DNA of 64,000 nucleotides from Paenibacillus caseinilyticus (GTDB lineage Bacteria; Bacillota; Bacilli; Paenibacillales; NBRC-103111). A model generated the notes under the pieces. That model did not search any database, was not told the origin of the DNA, and worked only from the letters and a program-made list of their open reading frames with translations. This document shows, one piece after another, positions 63,911 through 64,000 of this stretch (the stretch's first letter is position 1; each line of letters begins with the position of its first letter). The position numbers and the translations under genes were made by a program. The stretch lies in assembly GCF_027533645.1 (NCBI RefSeq), contig NZ_JAQAGY010000002.1:372001-436000 (forward strand). Direction: 5' to 3'.

Positions 63911-64000
63911 ATGGCAAATACGAAAGAACGCAGCATTATCCGCGACATTGCGCTCGCGCCGGAAGGTCATCTCAAAATCGACTGGGTCAACGCCCACATG
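63911..64000 (+). CDS. ahcY: adenosylhomocysteinase, N-terminal part (cut by window end)
   Basis: Only the first 30 residues are inside the window. The stretch IIRDIALAPEGHLKIDWV is typical of the N-terminus of S-adenosylhomocysteine hydrolase in Firmicutes and some Archaea, which splits SAH to adenosine and homocysteine. AAGGAG lies upstream of ATG 63911. The assignment rests on this short piece only. Confidence 0.65.
   Translation, partial: MANTKERSIIRDIALAPEGHLKIDWVNAHM

Overview
The window is one stretch of chromosome from a GC-rich, endospore-forming Firmicute, most likely Paenibacillaceae (Paenibacillus-like). The evidence is the gene order nfeD-floA-yqfC-yqfD-phoH-pgpH-ybeY-dgkA-cdd-era-yqzL-recO-ppsR-DUF188-dnaG-sigA-trmK-nif3, the typA-ylaH-ylaJ-ylaK group, sporulation genes (yqfC, yqfD, ylaJ-like, rsfA), a bacillithiol gene (bshC), AGGAGG ribosome sites and frequent GTG/TTG starts. 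Almost everything is core chromosome. I see no prophage, insertion sequence, CRISPR array, tRNA or rRNA. The exact species cannot be fixed from the sequence alone.

Layout. 1-8.3 kb: addB-addA (double-strand-break repair) behind a promoter that carries a LexA/SOS-type box. 8.4-12.7 kb: a lineage-specific patch with a secreted GH26-like protein and, on the other strand, a TetR regulator that runs in frame into an FAD oxidoreductase. 13-31 kb: the conserved macromolecular-synthesis region: HIT, rpsU, yqeY, a sigma-W-type promoter ahead of nfeD-floA, yqfC/yqfD, phoH, pgpH, ybeY, dgkA, cdd, era, yqzL, recO, ppsR, DUF188, dnaG, sigA. Many of these genes overlap by four bases (ATGA, GTGA, TTGA). 31-34.4 kb: a membrane protein, trmK, a Nif3-family gene and rnpB (RNase P RNA, which reads as type A). 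34.5-42.8 kb: a subtilisin-like protease, small proteins including a three-repeat membrane protein, a lytic transglycosylase, the nifS-thiI pair for tRNA 4-thiouridine, and a TerC protein. 43-53 kb: typA, ylaH, several unknown proteins, a YhcN/YlaJ lipoprotein, a PIN-PhoH ATPase, a coiled-coil exported protein, a lipoprotein and a MidA-type methyltransferase. 53-64 kb: DUF2626, rsfA, panE, DUF3397, a five-gene oligopeptide transporter (oppABCDF) behind an AT-rich promoter region, bshC and the start of ahcY.

Most notable structures not explained by genes: a nested inverted repeat of about 170-190 bp between yqfD and phoH; two tandem 43-bp hairpin repeats with covarying stems just before the yqfC ribosome site; the TetR-oxidoreductase in-frame fusion with an intact internal ribosome site; a type A RNase P RNA in a Bacillales genome; the SOS box on addBA; and a possible hairpin hiding the ribosome site of the secreted protease. 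I found no wholly new multi-gene system. These are candidate regulatory or structural novelties within mostly familiar gene neighbourhoods.
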